64,000 nucleotides of DNA. Source: Hydractinia symbiolongicarpus (taxonomy: Eukaryota > Cnidaria > Hydrozoa > Anthoathecata > Hydractiniidae). The notes beneath the pieces are model-generated. The model worked only from the letters and a program-made list of their open reading frames with translations. It was not told where the DNA came from and made no database searches. Numbering within the stretch: the stretch's first letter is position 1; every line of letters starts with the position of its first letter. This document shows, in pieces, positions 1-12,569 of this stretch. The position numbers were made by a program, and so were the translations under genes. The stretch covers positions 19,771,001 to 19,835,000 of the forward strand of contig NC_079875.1 of NCBI RefSeq assembly GCF_029227915.1. Reading direction: 5' to 3'.

Positions 1-399
1 AATTCATTCTTGGCCCCATTTGGCTGCTCTAAAATATTTAAAGTGTTTTCCTCAAAAAATTATTCTTATGCTAGCATGAATGAACGCAGAACACAAAAAA
101 GCAGATTTAGCGTTACTTTCTATAGTATTCTCTATAATTAGCGGACACTGTTGGTGCATAAACAAAGTGTCACTAATTAGAGGTGTCCGCCTTTTGGAAA
201 GTTTTGCAATGTAAGCTCAAAGTTCGAAAAATGCGATTTTGTATATGAAATATGTAACTTAAAAAATTAGCGGGTACCGTGCTGGACTTAGACACGAAAA
301 AAGAAGAAAACAACTAAATTGAACGTAATATAACTTCTTTTTAGAATAACAAATATCAACATAATATCAACTAAATTAACGTTCATATGTTAATATGTT

Positions 400-617
400 T
401 GAAACCCTTGCCTTAAAAGTTTTCATACTCTGCTCTGAGCTTTTTTATTATTTTTCAAAACGTTGCTGCTTGTGTCTTTCCAATATTATATGTTTTAGAA
501 ATGTCTTTACAACTCATTTTTTTCTTTTTATTGTCATCTAATATTTTGATTTTCTGATGTCAGCCAACGTTTGTTAAGTTTCCCAGCTTCACGTTTTTTT
601 AAGTTAGCAGGAGCCAT
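400..617 (-). pseudogene. Pogo-type transposase remnant, N-terminal CENP-B/psq helix-turn-helix
   Basis: Starting from an ATG at 617 on the minus strand, the frame reads MAPANLKKREAGKLNKRW and then hits a stop. A shifted frame continues with KILDDNKKKKMSCKDISK, YNIGKTQAA and LRAEYENF. This is the pattern of the N-terminal psq/CENP-B type helix-turn-helix that lets pogo and Tigger transposases bind their terminal repeats. At least one frameshift and two stops break it, and no DDE catalytic part is visible towards the left end. It lies divergently from the HIRAN-like remnant. The family call rests on the motif pattern and on the terminal repeats; the gene cannot be functional. Confidence 0.6.
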
Positions 618-839
618 GATAAAGACGAAAATATTGGTCATTCCAAAAAAATCTTTCTTTTTCAAAGCATGAAAACATTCGAATCAACCCGTTCGATCAG
701 ATCACTATGTTCGATCGAATCAACGCATTCAATCATTTTTTCATTCGATATTTGAGATTTAGCATTTGAAGGATTTTTTTGAAAAACAATCGATCATTCA
801 TTCATTTTAAAATCTTAGTTCATTGTCCATAAAAAAAAT

Positions 840-1169
840 TATTCGGTAAGACAAATATGATTACTGAGGAAATGTACGAGGCCGACATACCCATACTCAT
901 TGAAAAAGATTGAAATGAGTACCAGTACAAATCCCTTGCTAGAGGATATTAACAAGGTGGATGGAAATGCAATAGCGATAATAAGAACTGATTCTTTACA
1001 AAACGAAAGCATTGTTGGACACATGCCACAAAACATATCCAAAATATGTTTCATGTTCTTAAGTCCTAAACATTTACAGCTGAGGTTTGTGGAAAGAGGG
1101 TTAATCGTGGAGGTGGGTATGGCCTGGAAATACCAGTTATATATAAGTTGCATGGACAACAAAAGTTGA
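840..1169 (+). pseudogene. HIRAN-like accessory protein remnant
   Basis: The readable part carries NKVDGNAIAIIRTD, ESIVGHMP and, near the end, EVGMAWKYQLY. These correspond to the DxNAVAV, IVGH[LM]P and G-x-E-[VI]-P-x-K-Y blocks of HIRAN-like domains, which in HLTF bind single-stranded 3' DNA ends. Upstream, a different frame (about 875-900) reads RGRHTHTH, where the family usually has RGYHxY, so a frameshift separates the first strand of the domain. There is no ATG at the start of the longest open stretch. It matches, block for block, the intact gene at 34931-35377 inside another pogo element. The role in transposition is unknown; the assignment to HIRAN is by motif only. Confidence 0.55.
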
Positions 1170-1485
1170 CTGACCGGTTTGTGTAAATCGAGGCTGTAAA
1201 AGCCGACATTTCTTGTAAAGTTTCAAAGTGTTTTAAATATTTTAAAATTATTTAATTTTTCATTATTTTTGTATGCTGCTCCCTAATTTTTTGGTCTGTC
1301 CGCTAATTGTAGAGAAAAAATGCCTATATTGCCATTTCGTGCAAAAAAGTTTGTCCGCTAATTGAATGTTCGCTAATTAGAAAGTTTTTATGACACTGAC
1401 CAGAAAACAGCCGGTGGATGGACAAAATGTCAGCTAATCAGAGGTGTCCGACTTTTAGAGTGTCCGTTAATTGGATAGAATACTG

Positions 1486-2254
1486 TGCTTTGTATGAAAT
1501 TGTAAAATGAGCGTTTCACTCTTGTCGATGCTTCAAAGATGTAACGAGACGTATGATATACGCAAACAACCTCGCGCATAAAGTTTACACAAAGCTGTCT
1601 ATCAAATTGGGATTTTTGTTACGAAGTTAGACACGACATATTTTACTATTCAGATACGCAATATATAATATTTGTTACACACTTATTTTTCAAAATTGAT
1701 TTGTGAGACCTTCCTGAACGGAAAATTCCTCGAACTTTTAATTTTCGATGGGTCCGTCTTGGGTGAACCGACTGACAGGAAGAAGAAAGACCACAAACCC
1801 CAAAATTTGCGAAATTCATTAATTCAGTTAATTCTGCCTACATTCACTTTTAAAAAGTTTGGTGGAAACACCTTTATTTACTAGGTAGTTAAACAAGTGT
1901 TTTGAACACTTGTCTTATCTTTCTGAAAAAGAAAAAAAAAAGTAAAAATAGTTACCAAGATGAGATTCGAACACACGACGACTCCCGTGTCGGTGCTCAG
2001 AGAGGCAAAAATTTCCATCCTTGAAGGACACATTTGCGTTTTAATACAAGCTCGCGAGCTTGTAATAACGGAGTTATTTATGCAGCGTCTGCTTATTGTA
2101 AAAAGAAACATTGTATTGAAATGTGTATCAAGTAAAGTTTTAACCACTTTGCTACTTCAGGTTTATTTCAATAAGTTATTGTGCCATAAAAATAATAAAT
2201 GAAGAGAGTAATTCACAAAAAGAATAAACTGTCATTTTTTAATAATTGTGATTT
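1486..2254. other. No supported gene
   Basis: AT-rich sequence between two repeats. Two short open frames (1672-1884 and 1960-2202, plus) have no recognisable motif. Around 1972-2035 the minus strand contains GTTCGAATC, the core of an RNA polymerase III B box, but no convincing A box or cloverleaf accompanies it, so I do not call a tRNA or SINE. Confidence 0.5.
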
Positions 2255-2490
2255 CAACCTGTGGAACAATCCACGGGGCCGCCCGTCCTTTATATATCGT
2301 ATTCCGTGTTTCCGTAACAAAAAGACAGACGCATGTACAGACAGACGACGGCTATTGTTATAGAGACTAGTCGTTGCCCGTGGAAAAATCCACGCGTTCG
2401 CCCCTCCTTTAAGTTTACCCATGGCAACAAAGTGGACAAAAATATATCGCATTTGATATTCGTGTTTCCCATGTCCACTTTGACATTTTT
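2255..2490 (-). repeat. Interspersed repeat R2 (GACGGGCG/AACGACTAG type), about 1.3 units
   Basis: On the minus strand this stretch has ordered blocks: GGAAACACGAATATC, AAATGCGATATATTTTT, CACTTTGTTGC, GGGGCGAACGCGTGG, GGGCAACGACTAGTCTC and ATAGCCGTCGTCTGTCTG, then a second partial unit. The same ordered blocks occur twice in tandem at 55660-56015 on the plus strand. The unit is roughly 180-190 bp. No coding potential was seen. It may be part of a non-autonomous element (a Helitron-like origin is possible), but its ends are not defined. Confidence 0.7.
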
Positions 2491-2765
2491 CTAAAAAAGA
2501 ATTAAAACTTTTCTAAGATTAGATATCTTAGCCCAGAGAATTTAACTTTGACTGTTTTTAAGACTAAATATCAAATTGGAATTATTTGCAAATTTGTTTT
2601 AATCAGCTAAAGATTAGGTTCTAAATAACAAGGCTACCTGATATTGTTAATATATGTATTTAAAAAAAAATTAAGATCCGTTAAATGAGACCCACTATAA
2701 GTTAAGAAATTATTGTGCAAGAAAAGATTGCGAACTTGGCAAAATTCTTTTTTCTGCATTTCTGG

Positions 2766-3161
2766 TCAAGTGTATAGCAAATCGCAATTTTTTTTTCCGC
2801 AATTCCAAAAAAAATATAAAAAATTCGCTATACGGTTGATTATCAACATTTTTTTAGTTCTAACACTATACTCTTGCATTTTATCGCCTGGCATAAGTTG
2901 CCACATACTAATACCAGTGAACAAAATGCAAATAATAATTACTGCAGTGCCTACTGAATGTTGCTGAACATTAATTTCTTCATCATCAAATACGCTGCAA
3001 CAAGTAAAGAAGTAATAAATGAGTAATAAACTGCAGGGACGGACACTCTTTATGGCTGCAAATTTTTGAATCACTCTTTGTGTCAGCAAATTTTCAAATA
3101 TTAATCTTTTTAAAGATTTAGCACTTGGCAATGTGTCATTGAATATCGCACTTCTGCCCAC
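2766..3161 (-). CDS. Hypothetical open frame with two hydrophobic segments
   Basis: An uninterrupted frame of 131 codons that I do not recognise. It has two hydrophobic stretches: SLLLIYYFFTCCSVF, and after an acidic linker, GTAVIIICILFTGISMW. This would fit two membrane-spanning helices. The proposed start (a GTG or TTG-like codon context) is not convincing, and no clear splice sites were found at either end. It could be a single exon of a membrane protein or chance. No neighbouring gene supports it. Confidence 0.15.
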   Translation of the reverse strand: MGRSAIFNDTLPSAKSLKRLIFENLLTQRVIQKFAAIKSVRPCSLLLIYYFFTCCSVFDDEEINVQQHSVGTAVIIICILFTGISMWQLMPGDKMQEYSVRTKKMLIINRIANFLYFFWNCGKKNCDLLYT

Positions 3162-3239
3162 TGAAAATGCGCCTCATGCAATTACAGTGGTAACAAAAGT
3201 GCGTACATAAAAAGTCTAAGCCCTCAGAAAGTTAGCTGT

Positions 3240-4700
<1,461 letters not shown>

Positions 4701-5099
4701 TGTTCTGCCCAGATTGCGAAAACGGCCTGTTTACAACCGCGACAGCCGGATTATGTACGCATGGTCCGTTTATGTTTTTTTGCACTGGTTATGTCGTGGT
4801 AACCGGATTATGAACGCTGATGTAATGGCTGGCCAGGCAGGCTGTGATTGGCATTTTCTTCGAACTTATGAATTAAACATTCTTTGGAAGATAGCACACT
4901 CCTAAAAACTAGACATGGCGAAAGAAAAAAGTATCGATGTAATTCTTAGTATAAACTACTCTTGTAGTAAATACATTTCAACATAATACACTTTGAAGTA
5001 ACTAAATTTCACGGAACCTAAATTACTCTTTTTGCGGGAATTAAGTTTGGTGAAAAGTTATTAAACTTGCGAATCCCAAAATTTAGTATTTGCCACGAA

Positions 5100-6806
5100 C
5101 AGGGTGGCCACAAGTCATGGAATTTCTGGAAATCATGGAAAAGTCATGGAATTTTATTTGGTCTGGAAAAAGTCATGGAAAACAGGATTGTCATGGAAAA
5201 GTCATGGAACTTTTTTTCCTTGACAGTTTTGCAGTTTATATTTTGTAGCATAAATTTCAAGAAAACTTAATTTCAATATTTTGAACAGTTTCATTGTCAA
5301 GCTTTGTTGCAATATAACATAATTGTGTTTGGTTTTATTATACTATAAATTTGTTTTATTATACATTATGTCATGTGACTGCTTAGTTTACAAGCAATGA
5401 AAACTTATATTGATGTAATCTGGGTGGTAAAATCGTTTTCAATCAATGTTTCTTCGAAGGAAGGGAGTCCTAGCATAGTTCTAGGTTGTAGCACGGGACA
5501 GGAATATATTAACTTATTAACATTGATGTTGAGGAGGTCCAGAATCGATTGCCAGTTGACATGGTTAACACAGGCACAGCTGTAAAGGCTATCTTGCGGT
5601 CAAAAGGCATAACAGATGGGGTAAAACATCAGTTCCGAAAAGATTCTGTGGCTTTTCTAACTAATCTGATATTGAAGCTACAAGAGAGAAGTCCCTTGAA
5701 GTATCTTATCATTCGATACTCCTCCTCATTATCACCAGTCAATATGGTACAGAACCAACAGAAAGCTACAAGTCAGTTTATATCTTTGGTTGAAAAGCTT
5801 CATCAGGTTGATCATGTGTTGCCTTCTGTAGCAGATTCGGCAAAAGAAGAGCTTGAGAAATTCTTGTCATCGCTCGACGCACCTACTAAGGAAGAGTTTG
5901 TGCAATTTGATTTCAGCAAATCAAGAGTGGATGAATTCCTAAGGCCGTATTTCAAAGATCAAAAAGCGTTATAGGCCATCTGTAAAGTGATCTTCACATT
6001 ATCACACAGTCAATCTGCTGTTGAACGGGGATTTAGTATCAATAAAGAACTGTTGATTGAGAATCTTCAAGAGAAATGTATTGTTAGCCATATGACCACC
6101 TACAATCATCCAATGTGGATTTGCATGAGCATCAATTGAGTAATGGTCTGTTGAAAAGTTGTAAAGCTGCCAGACAAAGATACGGAACACATCTGGAAGA
6201 CCAAAAAAGAAAAGTCAACGAAGACAAGAAATCAAACAAAAGAAAATCAATAACAGACGAAATCAACAATGTTAAAAACTATAAGAAAAGATTAATCTCA
6301 TCCATCAATGCACTGAACACGGATATTGAAAAACTCTGCTACAAAGTTGAGGAATCTGAGAACATGGACTTTTTAGTTAAAGCAAATGCTTTTAGAAGGA
6401 AGGTCACCGAAAAGAAAGCTAACATAGGCGATCTAGATAAAGCTGTGGAGAAGCTAACTAAGGATCTTCAGAAGGAAAAGTAACGCCAATGCTCACAGAC
6501 TTTATATAGGATATTAGTTGATATTTGTTGATTTGTCTAGTCTATTTTTTTCTAAAGTTCTGATTTTATATGAATATTCTGTATGAATATATATGTTCTT
6601 TATATTTTGACACGATTTTGTTATTTTTCATCATGTAGAAAAAAGTACTTGTAATTTTTTCAGCAAAGTTGTTCTCTAAATAATGAAATTTATGGTTTGT
6701 TTGATAATTGATTAATTTAGGGGTTTAATTTTTTTAACGGTTTTAGTCATGGAAAAGTCATGGAAAAGTCATGGAATTTCTTTTACCAAATTCTGTGGCC
6801 ACCCTG
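5100..6806 (+). mobile_element. hAT transposon, internally deleted
   Basis: Terminal inverted repeats are CAGGGTGGCCACA on the left and TGTGGCCACCCTG on the right. Just inside both ends are arrays of the word GTCATGGAA(AA) (5117-5210 plus; 6745-6780). The direct repeat CACGAA flanks the element at 5094-5099 and 6807-6812, a shortened or mutated form of the usual 8-bp hAT target duplication. The interior encodes only the C-terminal third of a hAT-like transposase. The element is 1.7 kb and cannot be autonomous. It sits inside the element at 4702-7189, so it is the younger of the two. Confidence 0.8.
5549..6483 (+). pseudogene. hAT-like transposase, C-terminal part
   Basis: The first open stretch (5549-5974) ends in a stop just after DQKAL. 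Directly after it, in the same frame, comes IFTLSHSQSAVERGFSINK, the signature of the C-terminal dimerisation region of a common invertebrate hAT-like family (usual form LSHGQxxVERGFSxNK). A frameshift near 6110 leads into a lysine-rich coiled-coil tail, KAARQRYGTHLEDQKRK through LTKDLQKEK, ending at 6483. The zinc-finger and most of the RNase H-like catalytic domain are missing. The stop at 5972-5974 and the frameshift show decay. The family call is by motif; the protein would have acted on the repeats at 5100 and 6806. Confidence 0.7.
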
Positions 6807-6894
6807 CACGAAATTTCGTTTCATTTGAGAACAACAACAACTTTGCTACCAGGGCTTTTTGCTTGTCAGAAGTGATGACAAATGATATAAAAGC

Positions 6895-7110
6895 GGTCAG
6901 CCCCGATTATATTTGTTCTATAAGTCTCGAATAATATTTGACTGTCATACATAAGCCGGCCTTCCTCGATTATGTGCGTTCTATAATAAGTGAGAAATAA
7001 TATTAGACTGTCGTATATAAAATGGCCTGCCCTGATTATGTTCCTTTTATAAGTGCCAAATAATATTTTTTGAGTAATAAGCCAGCCTGTCCTGATTATG
7101 TTGACCTGAT
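6895..7110. repeat. Degenerate tandem repeat, period about 60-66 bp, 3-4 units
   Basis: The phrase C[CT][CT]GATTATGT starts near 6902, 6964, 7030 and 7090. Each is followed by TTCTATAA-type and AATAATATTT-type blocks and a GCCGGCC or GCCTGCC block. The units are divergent. They lie in the right half of the 4702-7189 element and probably form its subterminal repeat array. Confidence 0.55.
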
Positions 7111-7189
7111 TATGTATTTTCTGCCCTGTTCTTAACCGGGGCAAGCTGCCGTACTTAATCAGGGCAGCGTTTATTATCCGGGCAGAACA

Positions 7190-8434
7190 TAGCTAGCTAG
7201 CTAACACTTAAAAAGTTAAAGATTTTCCATATGCTTTTGATAAAACTCCAATGACGTCCTTGTCTTCATACTATTGACTCTAAGCATTTGACTGTGGTCA
7301 GCAAAACTTCGGCCCTCTAAAGATCTCTGAATTTTCTTTAACATTAAGTGGTCCATCATCCTTTTTCATCCGTTATTTTTGAAGCTGGTGTAAATTATTC
7401 TATAATATTAATAAGTGCTGTAGTTTTTACTACATGTATGATACACCACAAAATCACTAGAAAGTCACTAAGGGTTGTATCTATTCTGAAATGTATAATG
7501 TATGGCTAGGTACCTGTAGCTATAAAAACCCAGCAAAACACTTTACAAATTCACGCCACTAAAACACCATCTTTGATCAAAACGTCACGCATACATTACT
7601 TTTCTCTACATGCTTAATTTTGGGCGAATTTCAGTCTGTTGTACCAGGGCCTCGTACGCGTTTCATCCTCATAAAGAAAACGCTACAGGCCCTGGGATCG
7701 AGGTTGCTTCACCACGAATATCTTTTGGACTGTATCAACTATTAACTTGAACTTCTGTCAAATAAAAATATATTATAATATCTACCGTTAAGAAATTTTT
7801 TGACTGCATAAGATGGTTGACGTGTATTTTACAGACCGCAGTGTTAATTTTGCTTCTGGTCTGTCAAATATGCAATGAAATGAAAATATAAAGGAAACTG
7901 AATTGCAATGACACATATTTTAAAAATGAAGATACTGATCGAAATTGAAGTAATTTGAACGAGTGATTCGTGAATTACTTTACTACTATCACTTTAAAAA
8001 TTAACAGACCCGAATTCCATTATCCGGAAAATCGCTAATATGTTATTGGATATACAAATACAATTACCATGACATGTTAATCAAGTATATAAAGAATTCT
8101 ACCTCTATTGACTATTGATTTGACCAGAAAAAATAAGGTATGTCGTTTCTGTACTTGTTCACGGCTGTTACCTTAGGTGGACATATATGTGTAAATACTT
8201 TTGACATTAAGTGAAGTATTAAAAACAATTCGATTGGCTTTTGTAGCCTCACCTGTGATGGTTAACCATGATATATTTAAATTAAACCTGGACTCGCCCC
8301 TCCTTCCCTTCGGATTCCCTTCCCTTCGGAATAAATTTTTAACGATTCTAACTCACTAGAAACAGCGTCCAAAAAAATGATTTATTTGAAATCATTAATC
8401 ACTCCCGAACAGGATAAGCCCATTTTTTCCTCAC
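7190..8434. other. No supported gene
   Basis: AT-rich. A short (TAGC)n run lies at 7189-7203. Around 7645-7700 there is an imperfect palindromic block, AGGGCCTCGTACGCG ... GCTACAGGCCCTGGG, probably an interspersed repeat. No motif-bearing open frame was found. Confidence 0.5.
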
Positions 8435-8582
8435 CTCTAATAATATGCCCTCGTTTGAGCAACCGCCGTTTTCTTGTGTGTCTTTGAGATTTCTGAGACT
8501 CACTGACTGGCACGTTTTCGATCAAATTTAGCAGAGTGAACAAAAAAAGCATGCAGAACATGACGGTAGCATCAGCATGCAT
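8435..8582 (-). CDS. Candidate first coding exon with signal peptide
   Basis: From an ATG at 8582 the minus strand encodes MHADATVMFCMLFLFTLL, a short N-terminus followed by a hydrophobic core typical of a signal peptide. Next come a polar stretch and a basic cluster TRKRRLLKRG that could be a furin-type processing site. The exon ends at AGAG|GTGAGG, a strong splice donor at 8433-8434. The frame stays open into the intron for a few codons, so the open frame alone is weak evidence. No second exon was recognised to the left. It could be the 5' exon of a secreted protein or peptide precursor, or chance; I do not assign a family. Confidence 0.3.
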
Positions 8583-8609
8583 TCTCGTCCTAAGTCCTGG
8601 AGACAAGAA

Positions 8610-9195
8610 TGATCAAAATGTTGATTCGGTGTCGCCGAAATACTTACACACCCAATACTATTTTTTCCAAACTAGGTAAGGACTTAAATTAATCTTCTCT
8701 TACTAAAAAAGGTTCTTATTTCAGGCCGCCTGTCTCGTAAAGAACTTTTAAAATTATTAATGTTTCTTTCCGCAGCATCTCATTAATTCCTTACAATTTC
8801 GTTTGTATGAAGGTTGCAACGCAAAGGGTAATTGTTTTTTACCGTTTCAGTTACAGCTCATACGGTATGCGCTTCATGATGACGTCGCAACGCAACCGAT
8901 GGCATAACGAGAACCTGGACTTATGGACGTAGTTTTTTTTTATTTTGTTTTTAAATAAGTATGCTGCTAACCTTAATTGCGCGTAGAAAATATTGCGCTT
9001 TATGAAACAGCTAGGGGCTTGAGAAGCTCCAAGTGGGTGAAGCGCCATAAGCTTTTTTATTTACCTTATTTACTCTGAAATGCAGCAGCCGAGACCTTTA
9101 CAGGTCTATTTCTTACATGTTACTTAAAAAAAAATCTCAAAGTCGTAAAGTATTAAATAAAGTCCTAAAGTATTAAGGTTTATATTTAATATATA
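8610..9195. other. No supported gene
   Basis: AT-rich intergenic sequence. A minus-strand open frame at 8851-9048 has no recognisable motif and is not supported. Confidence 0.5.
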
Positions 9196-9204
9196 TGGAG
9201 TAAA

Positions 9205-11229
9205 AAAAAAACAAGTATTTATAACAACGTTTCGATCATTTCTTCGTCAGGTGTACAGAAAGAATCTCGTTCCAGAATATATATAAAAAAGTTTGCAGTT
9301 AATTACTTTACAATAATTACAAAGTTTAAAACAATACAATTATGTATATTTTTCTATTCAAAAACTTCTTTTTACACAATAAAAAACCTTTTATTGCCAA
9401 AAGAAACTAAGTTAGCAAAACAAGCATTATTCACCATAGTAACCTAATTTAATAGGCCGAAGATATGCAAAAATAAATAAATAAATACACAAATGACTTC
9501 AGCAGTACCTCTCTGATGCAATGCGTAACTATAAGCTATTGCCCAGACACTAAACAAAGCGATATACACGCTTTAAAGTGCGCGAACAAGCGAAGAGTAC
9601 AGCTTAGTCATACACCTACCTAGAATACACAAAAACGCATAAAAAGAAACTTTTAAAAGAAATTAAGGAAGAGTCATGCTGGTACACTTCTTTCATTGAG
9701 TTCGACTGGAAGGAACGTTTTAAGTTTGTGCCGCCAAAAGGACTCGCGCTCTCTCAGTTGAACCTCGTTTTGACACCTATTAATAATTTGGAAACTCCAA
9801 TCTGACATGCCGTGATGGCCATCTTGCACAAAGTGAGAAAACAAACCTACCTGAGGAACAACCTTTCCTTCATGAAATGTACCAGCATCACGCCGCGCAC
9901 AGAAAGATTTAAAGTGATTCTTATAATTATTAAACCTAAGTCCAAACGCCGTTTTTGTACTGCTTACATATTGCATGTTACATGTTTTGCAGACAAGCCT
10001 GTAAATATCCAAATTTGAGTCACAATTAAAATGACCTCGACGGATATTAAAATCCCTAATGTTATCTGAATTAGAAAAATTTTGACTCCTAATTAGCACA
10101 CTGCAAACTTGGCATCTAGGCTTATTACAGCTTTGGCAAGAACCTATTTCTCCCTCACTCGGTAACTTAGATCTTACTAAAGTATCTTTTAAAGTCTGAC
10201 GAAACGAAATTAGGGGGACAGATGGAAACAGAGTTTTGTGTTCCTCGTCACATTCTAAAATAATCTGGGCCTCCCTGAAGATGTTATAAATATTCTTACT
10301 TAAAGCAGGATGAAAAGTAGTGGAGAAAACCTCCTTACCTAAACCCCTGTCTGTCGTTGAACTTGGCAGTAAGATCTCATTTCGATCTAATGTAAACGCT
10401 CTACTAACTTGCGAATCTACAAGTTTCTTTTCATACCCTCTACAATAAAGCCATTCCTTTAAGCTGAAAACACGATTTTTAAAAAAATCATCCGTGGAAC
10501 AAATTCGCCTTAACCTAAGAGCCTGACTATAAGGTATTCCTTTTTTAGTATGAAATAGATGACAGCTAGAAAAATGCAAAAACTGGTGCGTATCAGTTTC
10601 CTTAACAAAAAGGTCAGTTTGAAGGTTTTGTTCCTCTCTAATAACTAAAACATCTAAAAATTCTATCGAATCCCTGGAAAATTTATGGGTGAATTTAATT
10701 GTAGGGTGTAAGCTATTGAGATATTGAATAAACTCATCCAGTTGCTCTTCACCATGGTCCCAGATTAAAAAGATATCCTCAATATAACGCCACCAAACCC
10801 ACGGCTTAAGATTGTAATTTTTTAAAGCTTCTTCTTCTAAATCTCCCATAAAAAGAATAGCATATGGAGGAGCAAATTTAGTCCAAATAGCTGTACCTTG
10901 CTTTTATCTAAATGTCTTATTATTGTGTTCAAAACAATTGTTTTGTAAAACAATATCAGCTAGATTAACTAAAGAATCAGTACCTACAGATTTGTCATCT
11001 CTACCGTCTAATGCCTTCCTCATGGCCTTCAAACCGTCCTCATGAGGAATACTGGGATAAAATCCCACAACATTAATAGTACAGAAAATAGCATCGTGAG
11101 GCAGAGGTGGTAAATCTCTCAATTTACATATAAAGTCATTCGTATCTTTGATGTAAGATTTAACTTTCCTAGAAAGAGGCTGTAGGTGAAAGTCAAGGAA
11201 AGAAAAAATTCTCTCTGTAAAATATCCAC

Positions 11230-11249
<20 letters not shown>
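9205..11249 (-). mobile_element. Penelope-like element 1 (GIY-YIG type), 5'-truncated at a microsatellite
   Basis: A minus-strand retroelement with reverse transcriptase and GIY-YIG endonuclease coding sequence (9674-11249), followed by about 450 bp of AT-rich 3' sequence. The 3' sequence carries, on the minus strand at about 9230-9253, the block CTGACGAAGAAATGATC followed by GAAACGTT, a motif typical of the ends of Penelope-like elements. Upstream, the coding region stops being recognisable at the TA/ACGG/ACAG microsatellite (11230-11557), so the N-terminal part of the protein is lost. No long terminal repeat was identified for this copy. Confidence 0.75.
9674..11249 (-). pseudogene. Penelope-like reverse transcriptase/GIY-YIG endonuclease (broken)
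   Basis: Reading from 11249 downwards: RPVISNCG, then RT motif A as FCTINVVGFYPSIPHEDG, then KTFR and an in-frame stop at 10904-10906. The same frame resumes with GTAIWTKFAPPYAILFMG, motif C as WWRYIEDIFLIW, a cysteine pair linker CQSCNKPRCQVC, and a GIY-YIG-like block YRLVCKTCNMQYVSSTK with DGHHGMSDW near the end. Known PLE proteins have D in motif A (LDVVGLYPS) and YxDD in motif C. Here both key aspartates are changed (TINV, YIED), and the usual QYVGS is QYVSS. The copy is therefore dead by a stop and by active-site substitutions. The N-terminal region ahead of RPVISNCG is missing. Confidence 0.85.
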
Positions 11250-11557
<308 letters not shown>

Positions 11558-11599
11558 AAAAGCAGTTAAGTCACTTGCTCTAAGGAAAGTTTCTCTTGA

Positions 11600-11747
11600 C
11601 AAGGCGGAAATCTTCAAGCTTTAAGGCTTCTTGTTGCTTTTAAAATAAACAAGAAGCCCTGCGGTTTAAAGATTTCCGCCATTAGCAATAATCTGAAAAA
11701 GTACTCAACTTTAAAGAGGGCTGAGTAATATGGGGGAACAAAATCAT
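11600..11747. repeat. Interspersed repeat R1 with hairpin; uninterrupted copy
   Basis: The left part forms an imperfect hairpin: GGCGGAAATCTT...GGCTTCTTGTT (11600-11633) pairs with AACAAGAAGCCC...AAGATTTCCGCC (11645-11681). It continues through AATCTGAAAAAGTACT and GAGTAATATGGGGGA to 11747. The reverse complement of this unit, split in two, flanks the Penelope-like element at 40.8-43.9 kb. This copy is therefore the empty version of that insertion site. No coding capacity; it may be a MITE remnant. Confidence 0.7.
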
Positions 11748-11749
11748 TG

Positions 11750-12345
11750 AATAACCTAAAATTTTAAGTTTCAATTTTCGATTATTATTGTAACTGTAAA
11801 TCACAGCTAACTTAACTTACATAAACTTCATTTCTTTATAAGAACAATTTTAAAAGAAAAATAAAAAACCTGAAAGTTGATGAACAATAAAAGCCATGTA
11901 TGCTAATCAATGCTGGAAAATAAAACAGTCAAATTCTTTTTTTTCTCTTTAATCTTAGTGTATAGCGGAAAATTTCTAAAGTTAGGAAAACTGGAAAATA
12001 CTTTTCAAAAAAAAAACATCGTTTTTAATGGCATTGGATATGGTACTCTGCATGCATGTGTTTTTAATGACTACTAAAAATTACCGACGCAGGCTAAAGT
12101 CGCTAACGTTTAATATTGCAAGCAAAGTGTAGCATAAGGACATCTTATTTTTGAAATAACCCACCCCACTACAATCAATAGGAAAAACAGCATTATCTTG
12201 TTCCCATAGAAACGGCTGTCATGTAAATACAGTCAAATCTGCACATAGGAAACACATGAGAGAGTTGGGTCAGCATGTTTTAAACCCGTTTGACTTTTCC
12301 AAAACGCTTATAACGTTGCGGCAATCAGAATAGAAACATCTCCGT
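11750..12345. other. No supported gene
   Basis: AT-rich sequence without recognisable open frames or repeats. Confidence 0.5.
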
Positions 12346-12358
12346 TATACAACACGTC

Positions 12359-12565
12359 CGCTATATAAATAGACGTAGTTGTCCGGTATAGACCATGTGC
12401 GCTATATAAATAGATGCAGGTTTCCGGTATAGACCATGTCCGCTATATAAATTGATGCAGATTTCGGGAATAGACCATGTCTGCTATATAAATAGATGCT
12501 GGTTTCTGGAATAGACCATGTCCGCTATATAAATAGATGCAGGTTTCCGGTATAGACCATGTTTG
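12359..12565. repeat. Minisatellite, 41-bp unit, five copies
   Basis: CGCTATATAAAT begins at 12359, 12400, 12441, 12482 and 12523, an exact 41-bp spacing. Each copy continues with AGATGCAGGTTTCCGG and TATAGACCATGT, with a few substitutions. It passes directly into the shorter repeat that follows. Confidence 0.9.
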
Positions 12566-12569
12566 CTAT

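Larger units (their letters stand above)
123..1485. mobile_element. Degenerate pogo-like DNA transposon (family A)
   Basis: The ends are imperfect inverted repeats: TAGTATTCTC...TTAGCGGACAC on the left and GTGTCCG...GATAGAATACTG on the right. A TA dinucleotide precedes the left end; the right target copy has mutated. A word close to CTAATTAGCGGACA recurs near both ends (around 136-190 and 1290-1480). The interior holds a decayed minus-strand transposase start (near 617) and a divergent plus-strand HIRAN-like remnant (840-1169). The layout resembles the much better preserved pogo element at 33748-36209, but the terminal sequence differs, so it is a separate family. The boundaries come from my alignment of the two ends by eye. 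Confidence 0.65.
4702..7189. mobile_element. Inverted-repeat element (GTTCTGCCC ends) carrying a nested hAT insertion
   Basis: The left end reads GTTCTGCCCAGATTGCG and the right end, on the opposite strand, ATGTTCTGCCCGGAT, giving about 20 bp of imperfect terminal inverted repeat. Words such as CCGGATTATGTACG and CCTGATTATGT recur inside both ends (4750-4830 and 6900-7110). The hAT element at 5100-6806 lies inside, so the host element without it would be about 780 bp and non-coding. No transposase of its own was found. Superfamily is not determined; the repeated subterminal words resemble those of the pogo-like elements elsewhere in the window. Confidence 0.5.

Noticed and set aside
1972-2035. 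Possible tRNA or SINE on the minus strand
   Set aside because: Only a B-box-like GTTCGAATC is present; no A box at the right distance and no cloverleaf stem pairing.
5067-5270. Protein rich in KSWNF/KSHGI
   Set aside because: It is the translated GTCATGGAA word array at the hAT element end.
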